64,000 bases of DNA. Origin: Mycobacterium saskatchewanense. GTDB taxonomy: Bacteria; Actinomycetota; Actinomycetes; Mycobacteriales; Mycobacteriaceae. The position numbers and the translations under genes are program-made. How positions within the stretch are numbered: the stretch's first letter is position 1; every line of letters starts with the position of its first letter. The notes beneath the pieces were generated by a model. It saw only the letters and a list, made by a program, of their open reading frames with translations, had not been told where the DNA came from and did not search any database. Positions 1 to 8,550 of this stretch are shown here, piece after piece. The stretch covers positions 434,001 to 498,000 of the forward strand of contig NZ_AP022573.1 of NCBI RefSeq assembly GCF_010729105.1. The letters are read 5' to 3'.

Positions 1-395
1 AGCAGGAGCAGACCGGCGCCGGCCGCCATGCCGATCGCGGCGGATTCCCAAACGGCCGCCGCGGTCGTCAGGCCATGCACCGCGCCGCGCCGGGTGATGA
101 TGATCCCCGCTCCCAGAAAGCCGATGCCGGAGACGATCTGGGCCGCGACCCGGGAGGGGTCCAGCACGATCCGTCCGGGCGCCAGGACGTCGTCGAAGCC
201 GTACTTGCTGATCAGCATGATCAGCGCGGCCGCGGTGCCGACGATGGTCTGGGTGCGCAGGCCTGCACTCTTGCCCTGGATGGTCCGTTCCAGGCCGATG
301 AGCGCCGTCAACCCAAATGCGGCGAACAGCTTGACGACGTGGCGCAGGCCCTGCACGTCGCCGCCGAACAGCGGGTTGGCCAGCCAGGTGTGCAT
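1..395 (-). CDS. MgtC/SapB-family membrane protein (partial, 3' end outside window)
   Basis: Reading the minus strand from an ATG at 395 gives an open frame that runs off the left edge (about 131 codons present). It contains the MgtC-type signature GLERTIQGKSAGLRTQT near residues 34-48, then hydrophobic segments, including SGIGFLGAGIII and GLTTAAAVW. MgtC-family proteins are inner-membrane proteins linked to low-magnesium survival and virulence; in M. tuberculosis the family member is needed in macrophages. A GAGGG stretch lies just before the start. The gene is not at this position in H37Rv as I remember it, so its placement next to capA may be lineage-specific. The family call is from motifs only. 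The C-terminal part, which separates MgtC proper from shorter SapB-like members, is not in the window. Confidence 0.8.
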   Translation of the reverse strand, partial: MHTWLANPLFGGDVQGLRHVVKLFAAFGLTALIGLERTIQGKSAGLRTQTIVGTAAALIMLISKYGFDDVLAPGRIVLDPSRVAAQIVSGIGFLGAGIIITRRGAVHGLTTAAAVWESAAIGMAAGAGLLL

Positions 396-433
396 GCCCT
401 CAATTACCCCCCAGTCGACATTTCACGCGCCCA

Positions 434-2011
434 TTACCGCGTCGATCTGACCACTTGCGAGTAGTGGAATTGCCACCGCTCGACAATGTGGAACCCGAGA
501 TAGCCCGGGAATCGGTAGGCGGGCGATCGTCCGAAGACCCCAGGATTCAGCGATTGTCCGGTCTGATGATCCGGTAGCGATTTGTCCTTGTCGGTGATGG
601 TCCAGATGGTCGGGCACTTGTTGATCCTGGCGGTCGTCAGCCAGACGGCGACGTGGCCGTCCCATAGCGTGCCGACCTTGGGCCCGTAGGCGCCTCGCTC
701 CACGTCGATCAGCGCCCGGAACGCGGCCGGCCGGGTCGCCAGCAGGGCTCGGATCGGGCCCGGCCGCCACGGCACGGTGTTGTCCACCATCAAGCAGTCG
801 CCGGGTGCGGCGTGCGAGCCGATCAGGTCGGCCACCTGGCTGTAGTCCCAGCCCTCCTTGGCGTACGGCCAGCGCTGCGTGAACAGGTAGTTCGGCAGCG
901 CGGCCGCCGCGCACGCGACGACGAGGCCGGCGATCAGCCACGGCTTGCGGGCGACCGTCACGATCGACACGGCCAGGACGATGGCCGCGGCCGGGGCGGT
1001 GAAGATCAGGTAGCGCGGATAGTAGATCGGTTCGTCGATCGCGGAGTAGATGACGACGAGGGCGGTCGGGACGACGATCCACGCGACGCAGACGACGAGC
1101 AGGCGGCGCATGTCGCCCTCGGGGGCCGGCGCTCCGGCGAGCCGCGCGACGACCGCGGCGGCGACGACGACGCCCGCGAGCACGGCGAACGGAATGCTGT
1201 GGTCGAAGTACTGGCGTTGGATGATGTCGAACGCGTAATGCCAGCTGACCGGATAGATCCAGTTCACCTGCCATACCTGGCCATGCGCGAACATGATGAA
1301 CGGCGTCATGATCCCGATGGCGACGGCGGACGCGGCAACCCACCGAACGATCGCGGACTTACGGATGCCGTTGGGCGCCAACAGCGGAACCATCACGGCA
1401 TAGACGGGCACCAGCAGGATCGAGTTGATGTTCAGCAAAATCGTGAGCGCGAAGGCGAGCGCGTAACACACCCACGGCCGGGCCCTGTTGCTCCGGAGGG
1501 CGGCGAGCAGCAACACGGTCAGCCAGATGGTCGCGGCCGCCGCGAAGGCGTACGACCGCGCTTCCATGCCCGCCCAGGTGGTCCGGGGCAGGATGGCGAA
1601 CACCACTCCCGCACACACGGCCGTCACGCGGGTCGAGAAGAGCTTGGTGAACACGGTGACGCCGGCGGCGGCGATACCGATCGCCAGGGCGCTGGGCAGC
1701 CGGGACCAGAACTCGGTGGGGGGGAAGATCGCGAACCAGCCGTGCATCACCAGGTAGTAGAGGCCGTGGACGGCGTCGATGTGGCTGAGCAGGTGCCACA
1801 GCTCGGGCAGGGTGCGGCTGGCCGAGGCGGAGATCGTCGCACCCTCGTCGAACCAGAGCGACGGCCGGCAGGCCCACGCCGCGCTGACGACGGCGGCGAG
1901 GGCGCCGATCGCCCACGGGTCGAGCCTGCTGCCGCGCGGGCGCGCGGGCGCGGGCTCGCCGACCTCGGCGGTAGCGAGCTGCTCAACGGTGGTGGGCATG
2001 ATGCCTGTCAC
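434..2011 (-). CDS. capA: GT-C mannosyltransferase, LAM-capping CapA orthologue (Rv1635c-like)
   Basis: A 525-residue polytopic membrane protein. After a short cytoplasmic N terminus and a first membrane segment (about residues 33-48) comes the loop motif SLWFDEGATIS. The acidic DE pair in the first extracytoplasmic loop is the hallmark of GT-C/GT39-like polyprenyl-phosphate sugar transferases. Roughly ten hydrophobic segments follow, then a soluble C-terminal portion from about residue 375. Position next to the universal stress protein gene matches Rv1635c, reported to add the first mannose cap to lipoarabinomannan from polyprenyl-phosphomannose. The start is uncertain: GTG at 2011 or an in-frame ATG at 1999, which has AGG five to seven bases upstream. 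It is divergent from the next gene. Confidence 0.85.
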   Translation of the reverse strand: MTGIMPTTVEQLATAEVGEPAPARPRGSRLDPWAIGALAAVVSAAWACRPSLWFDEGATISASASRTLPELWHLLSHIDAVHGLYYLVMHGWFAIFPPTEFWSRLPSALAIGIAAAGVTVFTKLFSTRVTAVCAGVVFAILPRTTWAGMEARSYAFAAAATIWLTVLLLAALRSNRARPWVCYALAFALTILLNINSILLVPVYAVMVPLLAPNGIRKSAIVRWVAASAVAIGIMTPFIMFAHGQVWQVNWIYPVSWHYAFDIIQRQYFDHSIPFAVLAGVVVAAAVVARLAGAPAPEGDMRRLLVVCVAWIVVPTALVVIYSAIDEPIYYPRYLIFTAPAAAIVLAVSIVTVARKPWLIAGLVVACAAAALPNYLFTQRWPYAKEGWDYSQVADLIGSHAAPGDCLMVDNTVPWRPGPIRALLATRPAAFRALIDVERGAYGPKVGTLWDGHVAVWLTTARINKCPTIWTITDKDKSLPDHQTGQSLNPGVFGRSPAYRFPGYLGFHIVERWQFHYSQVVRSTR

Positions 2012-2266
2012 TGTAGGGCCGCGCCGACGGATCCGGTCACGCCGGCGTTACTGTGGTTACCCGCCAATATCCGTCCAATTCTTTTCGGCCGCACAACCGC
2101 AATTCGCGAAAATGGCGGTCAAACAACAGTTTCCGCGTTCGGGGCGAGCGTTCGGGTATTTTGCCATCGCGATAATTGTCCGTCGCTGCACCGCGGCTCC
2201 GCAAATGCAGAACGCTCCGCGCCACGCTGTGTCCGCCAGCTACTCCTCAGTGTCCGGCAAACGCGA

Positions 2267-2272
2267 TACTGT
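2267..2272 (+). promoter_or_regulatory. Possible -10 box of the universal stress protein gene
   Basis: TACTGT fits the mycobacterial TANNNT -10 pattern and lies 37 bases before the ATG at 2309, in the 297-bp divergent spacer between capA and this gene. No clear TTGNNN -35 box is found at 16-18 bp. The rest of the spacer (2012-2266) holds nothing else I can name. Weak call. Confidence 0.3.
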
Positions 2273-2308
2273 CTTGGGTTGGCTGACCAACCGAAACTGG
2301 GAGGGTAA

Positions 2309-2752
2309 ATGGGCGCCTATCGGACGGTGGTGGTAGGGACCGATGGCTCGGACTCGTCGATGCGCGCAGTGGACAAGGCGGCTCAGATCGCCGGAGCGGA
2401 CGCCAAGCTGATCGTCGCGTCGGCGTATCTGCCGCAGCACGAGGACACCCGGGCCGCCGACGCGCTGGGTTCGGAAAGCTACAAAGTCTCGGGCACCGCG
2501 CCCATCTACGCGATCCTGCAAGACGCCAAGGACCGGGCCCACGCTGCGGGCGCCAAGAACATCGAAGAGCGGCCCATCGTCGGCGCTCCGGTCGACGCCC
2601 TCGTGAACCTGGCCGAGGAGGTCAAGGCCGACCTGCTGGTGGTCGGCAACGTCGGTCTGAGCACGATCGCGGGCCGGCTGCTCGGGTCGGTGCCGGCCAA
2701 CGTCTCACGCCGCGCCAAGGTCGACGTGCTGATCGTGCACACCACCAATTAG
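2309..2752 (+). CDS. Universal stress protein, cAMP/ATP-binding (Rv1636-like)
   Basis: A single-domain UspA-fold cytosolic protein of 147 residues, matching the usual length (about 146). The N terminus has the beta-1 strand and acidic TDGSDSS motif. The C terminus carries the nucleotide loop GNVGLSTIAGRLLGSVP, the G-2x-G-9x-G-S pattern of ATP-binding USPs. The M. tuberculosis orthologue Rv1636 (TB15.3) is reported to bind cAMP more tightly than ATP and may buffer intracellular cAMP; an adenylate cyclase gene lies 13 kb away here. Start ATG at 2309 has GGGAGG five to ten bases upstream. It is convergent with the next gene, only 5 bp separating the stops. Confidence 0.95.
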   Translation: MGAYRTVVVGTDGSDSSMRAVDKAAQIAGADAKLIVASAYLPQHEDTRAADALGSESYKVSGTAPIYAILQDAKDRAHAAGAKNIEERPIVGAPVDALVNLAEEVKADLLVVGNVGLSTIAGRLLGSVPANVSRRAKVDVLIVHTTN

Positions 2753-2757
2753 TGCCG

Positions 2758-3456
2758 CTACCAGCCTCGTTCTCGCCACTCGGCCAGATGTGGGCGTTCT
2801 CGGCCCAACACGGTGTCGTCCCCGTGGCCGGGATAGATGACGGTGTCGTCCCCATAGACGTCGAAAACCCGCGCGGTGACGTCGTCGAGCAGCTGAGCGA
2901 AATCACCCGGCTGCCATGTCTTGCCGACGCCTCCCGGAAAGAGGCAGTCGCCCGTGAAGAGCTGGGTGACCCCGCCGGTCGCCGGTCCATCGAGCGCCAG
3001 CGCGATCGATCCGGGCGTGTGCCCCCGCAGGTGGATGACGTCGAAGGCCAGCTCGCCGATCCGCACCGTGTCGCCGCCCGCCAGCAAACGGTCGGGCTTG
3101 ACCGGCAGCGGCTCGGCGTCGATCTCGCTGGCGGCGGTCGGCGCCCCGGTGGCGGCGGCGACGGCCTCGAGCGCCTGCCAGTGGTCGAAGTGCTGGTGGG
3201 TGGTCACGATGAGCGACAGCTTCGGCGCGAAGCGTCGCACCAGGTCGATGAGGAGGTCGGCGTCGTTGGCGGCGTCGATCAGCAGGGTGTCACCCGTGGC
3301 CGAGCACGTCACCAGGTAGGCGTTATTGTCCATCGGTCCCACCGAAACCTTTAGGATCGTTGCGCCGGGTAGGGTCCGGCGGGCCGCGGTACCAGGGTCG
3401 ACGTGTCCGGTGTAGTCGTCGCTTGGCTCGATGGGGGACGCGTCCGAGGCAGTCAT
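2758..3456 (-). CDS. Metallo-beta-lactamase-fold hydrolase (glyoxalase II-like, Rv1637c-like)
   Basis: Using the ATG at 3456 (first residues MTASDASPIEP) gives 232 residues. The metal-binding motif THQHFDHWQAL (HxHxDH) sits near residue 93; later ligands are in LRGHTPGS, FTGDCLF and YPGHGDDT. This is the hydroxyacylglutathione-hydrolase-like branch of the superfamily. Mycobacteria use mycothiol rather than glutathione, so the thioester substrate is unknown. An upstream in-frame start at 3609 would overlap the uvrA start region by about 40 bp and adds a tract rich in basic residues, so it is less likely. Divergent from uvrA. Confidence 0.88.
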   Translation of the reverse strand: MTASDASPIEPSDDYTGHVDPGTAARRTLPGATILKVSVGPMDNNAYLVTCSATGDTLLIDAANDADLLIDLVRRFAPKLSLIVTTHQHFDHWQALEAVAAATGAPTAASEIDAEPLPVKPDRLLAGGDTVRIGELAFDVIHLRGHTPGSIALALDGPATGGVTQLFTGDCLFPGGVGKTWQPGDFAQLLDDVTARVFDVYGDDTVIYPGHGDDTVLGRERPHLAEWRERGW

Positions 3457-3570
3457 GTGCGCCACGTTACTGGTCCGGAAAAACTTGTCGGTATGGGCAC
3501 ATAGCATGGAATGCGCCGAGCGCAGTATCCGCTTTATGCACCGGCGAAGCATCCACTTGAGAGGGACAGC

Positions 3571-6486
3571 GTGGCCGACCGCCTGATCGTCAAAGGCGCC
3601 CGTGAGCACAATCTGCGGGGCGTCGACCTGGACCTGCCGCGCGACTCCCTGATCGTCTTCACCGGGCTCTCCGGGTCGGGCAAGTCGTCACTGGCCTTCG
3701 ACACCATCTTCGCCGAGGGGCAGCGCCGGTACGTGGAGTCCTTGTCGGCCTACGCCCGCCAATTCCTCGGGCAGATGGACAAGCCGGATGTGGACTTCAT
3801 CGAGGGCCTTTCTCCGGCGGTGTCGATCGACCAGAAGTCGACCAACCGCAACCCGCGGTCGACGGTCGGGACGATCACCGAGGTCTACGACTACCTGAGG
3901 CTGCTGTACGCCCGCGCGGGCTCGCCGCACTGCCCGGTCTGCGGCGAGCGGATCGCGCGTCAGACCCCCCAGCAAATCGTCGACCAGGTGCTGGCGATGC
4001 CGGAGGGCACCCGGTTTTTGGTGCTCGCCCCCGTGGTGCGCACCCGCAAGGGGGAGTTCGCCGACCTCTTCGAGAAGCTGAACGCGCAGGGTTACAGCCG
4101 GGTGCGGGTCGACGGCGTGGTGCACCCGCTGACCGAGCCGCCGAAGCTGAAAAAGCAGGAGAAGCACGACATCGAGGTCGTGGTGGACCGCCTCACGGTC
4201 AAGGCCTCCGCCAAGCAGCGGCTCACCGATTCGGTGGAGACCGCGCTCAGCCTGGCCGACGGCATCGTGGTGCTCGAGTTCGTCGACCACGAGCACGACG
4301 CGCACAACCGCGAGCAGCGGTTCTCCGAGAAGTTGGCCTGCCCCAACGGGCACGCGCTGGCGGTCGACGACCTGGAGCCGCGGTCGTTCTCCTTCAACTC
4401 GCCCTACGGCGCCTGCCCCGAGTGCAGCGGCCTGGGGATCCGCAAGGAGGTCGACCCCGACCTCGTCGTGCCCGACCCGGACCGGACGCTCGCCGAGGGC
4501 GCGGTGGCGCCCTGGTCGACGGGACACACCGCGGAGTACTTCACCCGGATGATGGCGGGGCTCGGCGACGAGCTGGGTTTCGACGTCAACACGCCGTGGC
4601 GCAAGCTGCCGGCCAAGGCCCGCAAGGCGATCCTCGAAGGCTCGGACCATCAGGTCCACGTGCGCTACCGCAACCGCTACGGCCGGACCCGTTCGTATTA
4701 CGCCGATTTCGAGGGTGTGCTGGCGTTTCTGCAGCGCAAGATGTCCCAGACCGAGTCCGAGCAGATGAAGGAGCGCTACGAGGGCTTCATGCGGGACGTG
4801 CCCTGCCCGGTGTGCGAGGGCACGAGGCTCAAGCCGGAGATCCTGGCGGTCACGCTGACTGCGGGGGAGCGCGGCGCGAAGTCCATCGCCGAGGTGTGCG
4901 AACTGTCCATCAACGACTGCGCCGACTTCCTCAACGCGCTCACTCTGGGTCCGCGCGAGAAGGCGATCGCCGGGCAGGTGCTCAAGGAGATCCAGTCGCG
5001 GCTGGGCTTTCTGCTCGATGTCGGCCTCGAATACCTGTCGCTGTCCCGGGCCGCGGCGACGTTGTCCGGCGGTGAGGCGCAGCGCATCCGGCTGGCCACC
5101 CAGATCGGGTCTGGTCTGGTGGGCGTCCTCTATGTGCTCGACGAGCCGTCGATCGGCCTGCATCAGCGCGACAACCGCCGCCTCATCGAAACCCTCACCC
5201 GGCTAAGGGATTTGGGCAACACTCTGATCGTCGTCGAGCACGACGAGGACACCATCGCGCACGCCGACTGGGTCGTCGATATCGGCCCCCGGGCGGGCGA
5301 GCACGGCGGCCACATCGTGCACAGCGGCACCTATCGGGAACTGCTGGAGAACAAGGAGTCGCTCACGGGCGCCTACCTGTCGGGCCGCGAGCGCATCGAT
5401 GTTCCGGCGATCCGGCGCCCCGTCGACCGCAAGCGCCAACTCACCGTCGTCGACGCGCGCGAGCACAACCTGCGGGGCATCGACGTGTCGTTCCCCCTGG
5501 GGGTACTGACCTCGGTGACGGGTGTGTCGGGCTCCGGTAAATCCACACTGGTCAACGACATCCTGGCCGCGGTGCTGGCCAACCGGCTCAACGGCGCCCG
5601 GCAGGTCCCGGGGCGCCACACTCGGGTCACCGGGCTCGACCACCTGGACAAGCTGGTGCGCGTCGACCAGTCGCCGATCGGCCGTACTCCGCGTTCGAAC
5701 CCGGCCACGTACACCGGTGTGTTCGACAAGATCCGGACCCTGTTCGCGGCCACCACAGAGGCGAAGGTCCGTGGCTACCAACCCGGTCGGTTCTCTTTCA
5801 ACGTCAAGGGCGGCCGCTGCGAGGCGTGCACGGGCGACGGCACCATCAAGATCGAGATGAACTTCCTGCCCGATGTGTATGTGCCGTGCGAGGTGTGCCA
5901 CGGCGCCCGCTACAACCGGGAAACCCTCGAGGTGCATTACAAGGGCAAGACCATCGCCGAGGTGCTCGACATGTCGATCGAGGAGGCGGCGGAATTCTTC
6001 GAACCGATCACCGGGATTCACCGCTATCTGCGCACCTTGGTGGACGTAGGCCTGGGGTACGTCCGGCTCGGTCAGCCCGCGCCGACGCTGTCCGGTGGCG
6101 AGGCGCAGCGGGTGAAGCTGGCCGCGGAACTGCAGAAGCGGTCGACCGGGCGGACCATCTACATCCTCGACGAACCCACCACCGGTCTGCACTTCGACGA
6201 CATCCGCAAGCTGTTGAACGTCATCAACGGGCTTGTCGACAAAGGGAACACGGTCATCGTCATCGAACACAACCTGGATGTGATCAAGACGTCGGACTGG
6301 ATCGTCGACATGGGTCCGGAGGGTGGCGCCGGCGGCGGAACCGTTGTCGCCCAGGGCACTCCGGAAGAGATCGCGGCGGTGCCGGAAAGCTACACGGGCA
6401 AGTTCCTCGCCGAGGTGGTCGCCCGTTCCGGGTCCCCATCCGGTGCGCCGTCCCGGCCCAGCCGTCGCCGCAAAGTCACCGCCTGA
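3571..6486 (+). CDS. uvrA: Excinuclease ABC subunit A
   Basis: DNA-damage recognition ATPase of nucleotide excision repair; dimerises and loads UvrB. The 971-residue length fits mycobacterial UvrA (972). Two ABC modules are visible: Walker [10 protein letters not shown] near residue 32 and GVSGSGKST near 651, and signatures [12 protein letters not shown] and [12 protein letters not shown]. Zinc modules include CPVCGE, CPNGH and CPECSGLG in the first half, and RCEACTGDG with [11 protein letters not shown] from about residue 749. GTG at 3571 is chosen because the protein then begins [14 protein letters not shown] as in the family and a GAGAGGG Shine-Dalgarno sits 6 bp upstream; the open frame extends to 3511 without supported sequence. 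Confidence 0.98.
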   Translation: MADRLIVKGAREHNLRGVDLDLPRDSLIVFTGLSGSGKSSLAFDTIFAEGQRRYVESLSAYARQFLGQMDKPDVDFIEGLSPAVSIDQKSTNRNPRSTVGTITEVYDYLRLLYARAGSPHCPVCGERIARQTPQQIVDQVLAMPEGTRFLVLAPVVRTRKGEFADLFEKLNAQGYSRVRVDGVVHPLTEPPKLKKQEKHDIEVVVDRLTVKASAKQRLTDSVETALSLADGIVVLEFVDHEHDAHNREQRFSEKLACPNGHALAVDDLEPRSFSFNSPYGACPECSGLGIRKEVDPDLVVPDPDRTLAEGAVAPWSTGHTAEYFTRMMAGLGDELGFDVNTPWRKLPAKARKAILEGSDHQVHVRYRNRYGRTRSYYADFEGVLAFLQRKMSQTESEQMKERYEGFMRDVPCPVCEGTRLKPEILAVTLTAGERGAKSIAEVCELSINDCADFLNALTLGPREKAIAGQVLKEIQSRLGFLLDVGLEYLSLSRAAATLSGGEAQRIRLATQIGSGLVGVLYVLDEPSIGLHQRDNRRLIETLTRLRDLGNTLIVVEHDEDTIAHADWVVDIGPRAGEHGGHIVHSGTYRELLENKESLTGAYLSGRERIDVPAIRRPVDRKRQLTVVDAREHNLRGIDVSFPLGVLTSVTGVSGSGKSTLVNDILAAVLANRLNGARQVPGRHTRVTGLDHLDKLVRVDQSPIGRTPRSNPATYTGVFDKIRTLFAATTEAKVRGYQPGRFSFNVKGGRCEACTGDGTIKIEMNFLPDVYVPCEVCHGARYNRETLEVHYKGKTIAEVLDMSIEEAAEFFEPITGIHRYLRTLVDVGLGYVRLGQPAPTLSGGEAQRVKLAAELQKRSTGRTIYILDEPTTGLHFDDIRKLLNVINGLVDKGNTVIVIEHNLDVIKTSDWIVDMGPEGGAGGGTVVAQGTPEEIAAVPESYTGKFLAEVVARSGSPSGAPSRPSRRRKVTA

Positions 6487-6524
6487 GCGCGTCGATTCCG
6501 CGCCGAGCGCGTCGAGTCTGCGCT
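6485..6524. repeat. Two tandem 20-bp units after uvrA
   Basis: Two consecutive 20-base units each begin GAGCGCGTCGA (6485 and 6505) and continue with a near-identical TTCCGCGCC / GTCTGCGCT half. The first overlaps the uvrA stop codon. Short repeats of this kind are common in mycobacterial intergenic DNA; no function is assigned. Confidence 0.6.
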
Positions 6525-6621
6525 CCGCGTGTCATTTTCTGCCTTTCACGTTGTGGCCGCAGAATCGATGGCGAGATCACACGTCAGACGTCAGACCCAC
6601 GAGCTCGACGATTCGCACGGG

Positions 6622-6876
6622 TCACCGCTCGTCAGAGCGCATGGCCTCGCGAATCTGCGCCAACCGCTCGGCCGCGGCTCGTTGCCGATCTTCGTACTCT
6701 TTCTCGACGGACCGGCCCTCCGGCGACTCGGCGTCGAGTTCGCCCCCACCCTGAGCCGTCGCGTAGCGGGTCTCGATCTTCTCGCGGACCGAGTCGAAGG
6801 TCGGCACGCCGGCGCTGTCGTACCCGGGGTCGGATTCGGTCGGTTCGTCGGGCATAGCCGACACGCTACTGCCCAC
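6622..6876 (-). CDS. Small conserved hypothetical protein (Rv1638A-like)
   Basis: An 84-residue, highly acidic, soluble protein. From about residue 30 it is predicted to be helical and charged (REKIETRYATAQ, then EKEYEDRQRAAAERLAQIREAM), resembling a short coiled coil. There is no signal peptide or membrane segment. The GTG start at 6876 has GGAG about 6 bp upstream; the internal ATG at 6855 (MPDEPTES) is the alternative and has no good Shine-Dalgarno. It sits between uvrA and the Rv1639c-like gene, where H37Rv carries the small gene Rv1638A. Function unknown. Confidence 0.65.
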   Translation of the reverse strand: MGSSVSAMPDEPTESDPGYDSAGVPTFDSVREKIETRYATAQGGGELDAESPEGRSVEKEYEDRQRAAAERLAQIREAMRSDER

Positions 6877-7004
6877 CGCGCTCCAGATACGGCACCATCA
6901 GTGGTTCCCGTTCTGCGAACCGATCAGTGCCGAGGCGACAAGGCGGCTGCTGGCCGAGGTTCCGTTCCCGTCAGGATCGAACCGACGGCGCCATGACGCG
7001 CGGG

Positions 7005-8465
7005 CTACTTCCCGGCAGGGCTGGAATGCTCGGCCCGCACCACGACGGATCCCGAGGACGGGGCGGGGGGCGCCGCCGGCGGCAACGGGATCCGGGTGAC
7101 CCCCGGGGTGCCCAACCGGCCCGCCAGCCACGGCAGCGAGGCGGCGAAGGCCCGGTCGGCGAACGGCCAGTCGTGCTTGCCCGGCTGGGCGACGACCGCG
7201 CAGTCGATCCCGTTGGCCCGGCCCAGCGAGCACAGTGAATACGCGGCCGCAGTCTGGTTGCTGGGGTTGGCGGCGGCCTCGCGCCCGGCCAGACGCACGG
7301 CGCCGCTGTCACCCATAGCGAAGTCGCGGCGCGGCGGCGGGGGGCCGTCGGACGAGATGGCGAACCAGCCCGCCACGTCGTCGTAGGTGCCGTGCCGGGC
7401 GATGACCGTGGATGGGTCGAACGCGGCCCACGCAGCGGCGTTGCCGCCGAACAGCCTGACGATGGTCTGCGCCTTCGTTCCCGCGTTGGGGTAGAAGTCG
7501 CCGGCCACGTCGACGAATGCGCTGAACATGTCGGGATGCATGACGGTCAGGTCGAGGGCGCACGTTCCGCCCATGGACCAGCCCGCAATTCCCCAGCTGG
7601 CCCGGTTCGGGCTGACGCCGAAGGTCGAAACCATGAAGGGGACAACGTCCTCGGTGAGGTGATCGGCGGCGTTGCCCCGCACGCCGTTGACGCACTCGGT
7701 GTCGTTGTTGAACGCGCCACCGGAGTCGACGAACACCAAAACGGGCGCCTTGCCGTCGTGCGTGGCCGCGAAATCGTCGATCGTCTTGACTGCGTTGCCC
7801 GCGCGCGTCCAGTCCGCCGGCGTGTTGAACTGCCCGCCGATCATCATCACCGTCGGCAACCGCGGCGGCGGGTTGCTCGTGAACCATTCGGGCGGCAGGT
7901 ACACGAGCTCCCCGCGATGTTTGAAATGCGAGGCATCGGAGGGGATCACCACCGGCACCACGCTGCCGTGCGGCGGCCGGGCGCCCTTGGCGGACATCGC
8001 GGTGACGGTCGCCTGGTCGGTCTGATCCGGCAGTGGACCGGAGGTGAGCTGGCTCCACGCCGCCTGCACGGTGGGGAAGTAACCCACCCAGAGATTGAGC
8101 ACCAGTGCGGTGCTCAGCAGGCAGAGCGGCACGGCGAGCAGGGCGGCGCCGCGCCGCCAGGTGCGGGCGCTGCGCCAGCCGAGGACGAGCACGGCCGACG
8201 CCGCGCCCGTCAACGCGATCCACAGCCACAGCGTGGGCGGCGCCGGCTCGTCGGAGAGCCCCCGATCGACGATGTACCAGTGCGTCGCGTATGCCGCAGA
8301 GCCGCCGACCAACGCGGCCGCGGGCAGCCACACCGTCCGCCAGCGCCGCGACCGCCGGCCGACCGCCAGGAGCACTGCGACGGCGGCAACGATCTGGACA
8401 GTGTTGGGCACCCAGCCATGCATCAGCGAGGTGTGACTACTAGCCAGCACGTCGGAGGCGGTCAC
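7005..8465 (-). CDS. Membrane-anchored alpha/beta-hydrolase, esterase-D family (Rv1639c-like)
   Basis: A 486-residue protein (Rv1639c is about 489). The N-terminal 130 residues hold about four hydrophobic membrane helices. The rest is a periplasm-facing esterase domain of the putative esterase (PF00756) type related to mycolyltransferases and Fes-like esterases. The nucleophile elbow is GWSMGG with Ser at about residue 297; HDWPFADRAF provides a candidate catalytic His. The start is GTG at 8465. It lies 85 bp downstream of lysX on the same strand, so co-transcription is plausible and would link it to envelope lipids. The substrate is unknown. Confidence 0.85.
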   Translation of the reverse strand: MTASDVLASSHTSLMHGWVPNTVQIVAAVAVLLAVGRRSRRWRTVWLPAAALVGGSAAYATHWYIVDRGLSDEPAPPTLWLWIALTGAASAVLVLGWRSARTWRRGAALLAVPLCLLSTALVLNLWVGYFPTVQAAWSQLTSGPLPDQTDQATVTAMSAKGARPPHGSVVPVVIPSDASHFKHRGELVYLPPEWFTSNPPPRLPTVMMIGGQFNTPADWTRAGNAVKTIDDFAATHDGKAPVLVFVDSGGAFNNDTECVNGVRGNAADHLTEDVVPFMVSTFGVSPNRASWGIAGWSMGGTCALDLTVMHPDMFSAFVDVAGDFYPNAGTKAQTIVRLFGGNAAAWAAFDPSTVIARHGTYDDVAGWFAISSDGPPPPRRDFAMGDSGAVRLAGREAAANPSNQTAAAYSLCSLGRANGIDCAVVAQPGKHDWPFADRAFAASLPWLAGRLGTPGVTRIPLPPAAPPAPSSGSVVVRAEHSSPAGK

Positions 8466-8467
8466 GC

Positions 8468-8481
8468 GATCAATTGTGATC
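8468..8481. promoter_or_regulatory. Short inverted repeat upstream of the esterase gene
   Basis: GATCA-ATTG-TGATC is a perfect 5-4-5 inverted repeat directly before the GTG start at 8465, in the short lysX-esterase spacer. It could be a protein-binding site or chance. Confidence 0.25.
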
Positions 8482-8550
8482 TATCGTTAACCGCTCTGGA
8501 ACATATTCACCGAATGTTCGCCGCGGCTCCCGAGGCCGGCGATGCCTCCG

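Noticed and set aside
812..2308. Long plus-strand open frame opposite capA
   Set aside because: Gives a charged Arg/Asp/Gly-rich product with no domain; the minus strand encodes a clear GT-C membrane protein.
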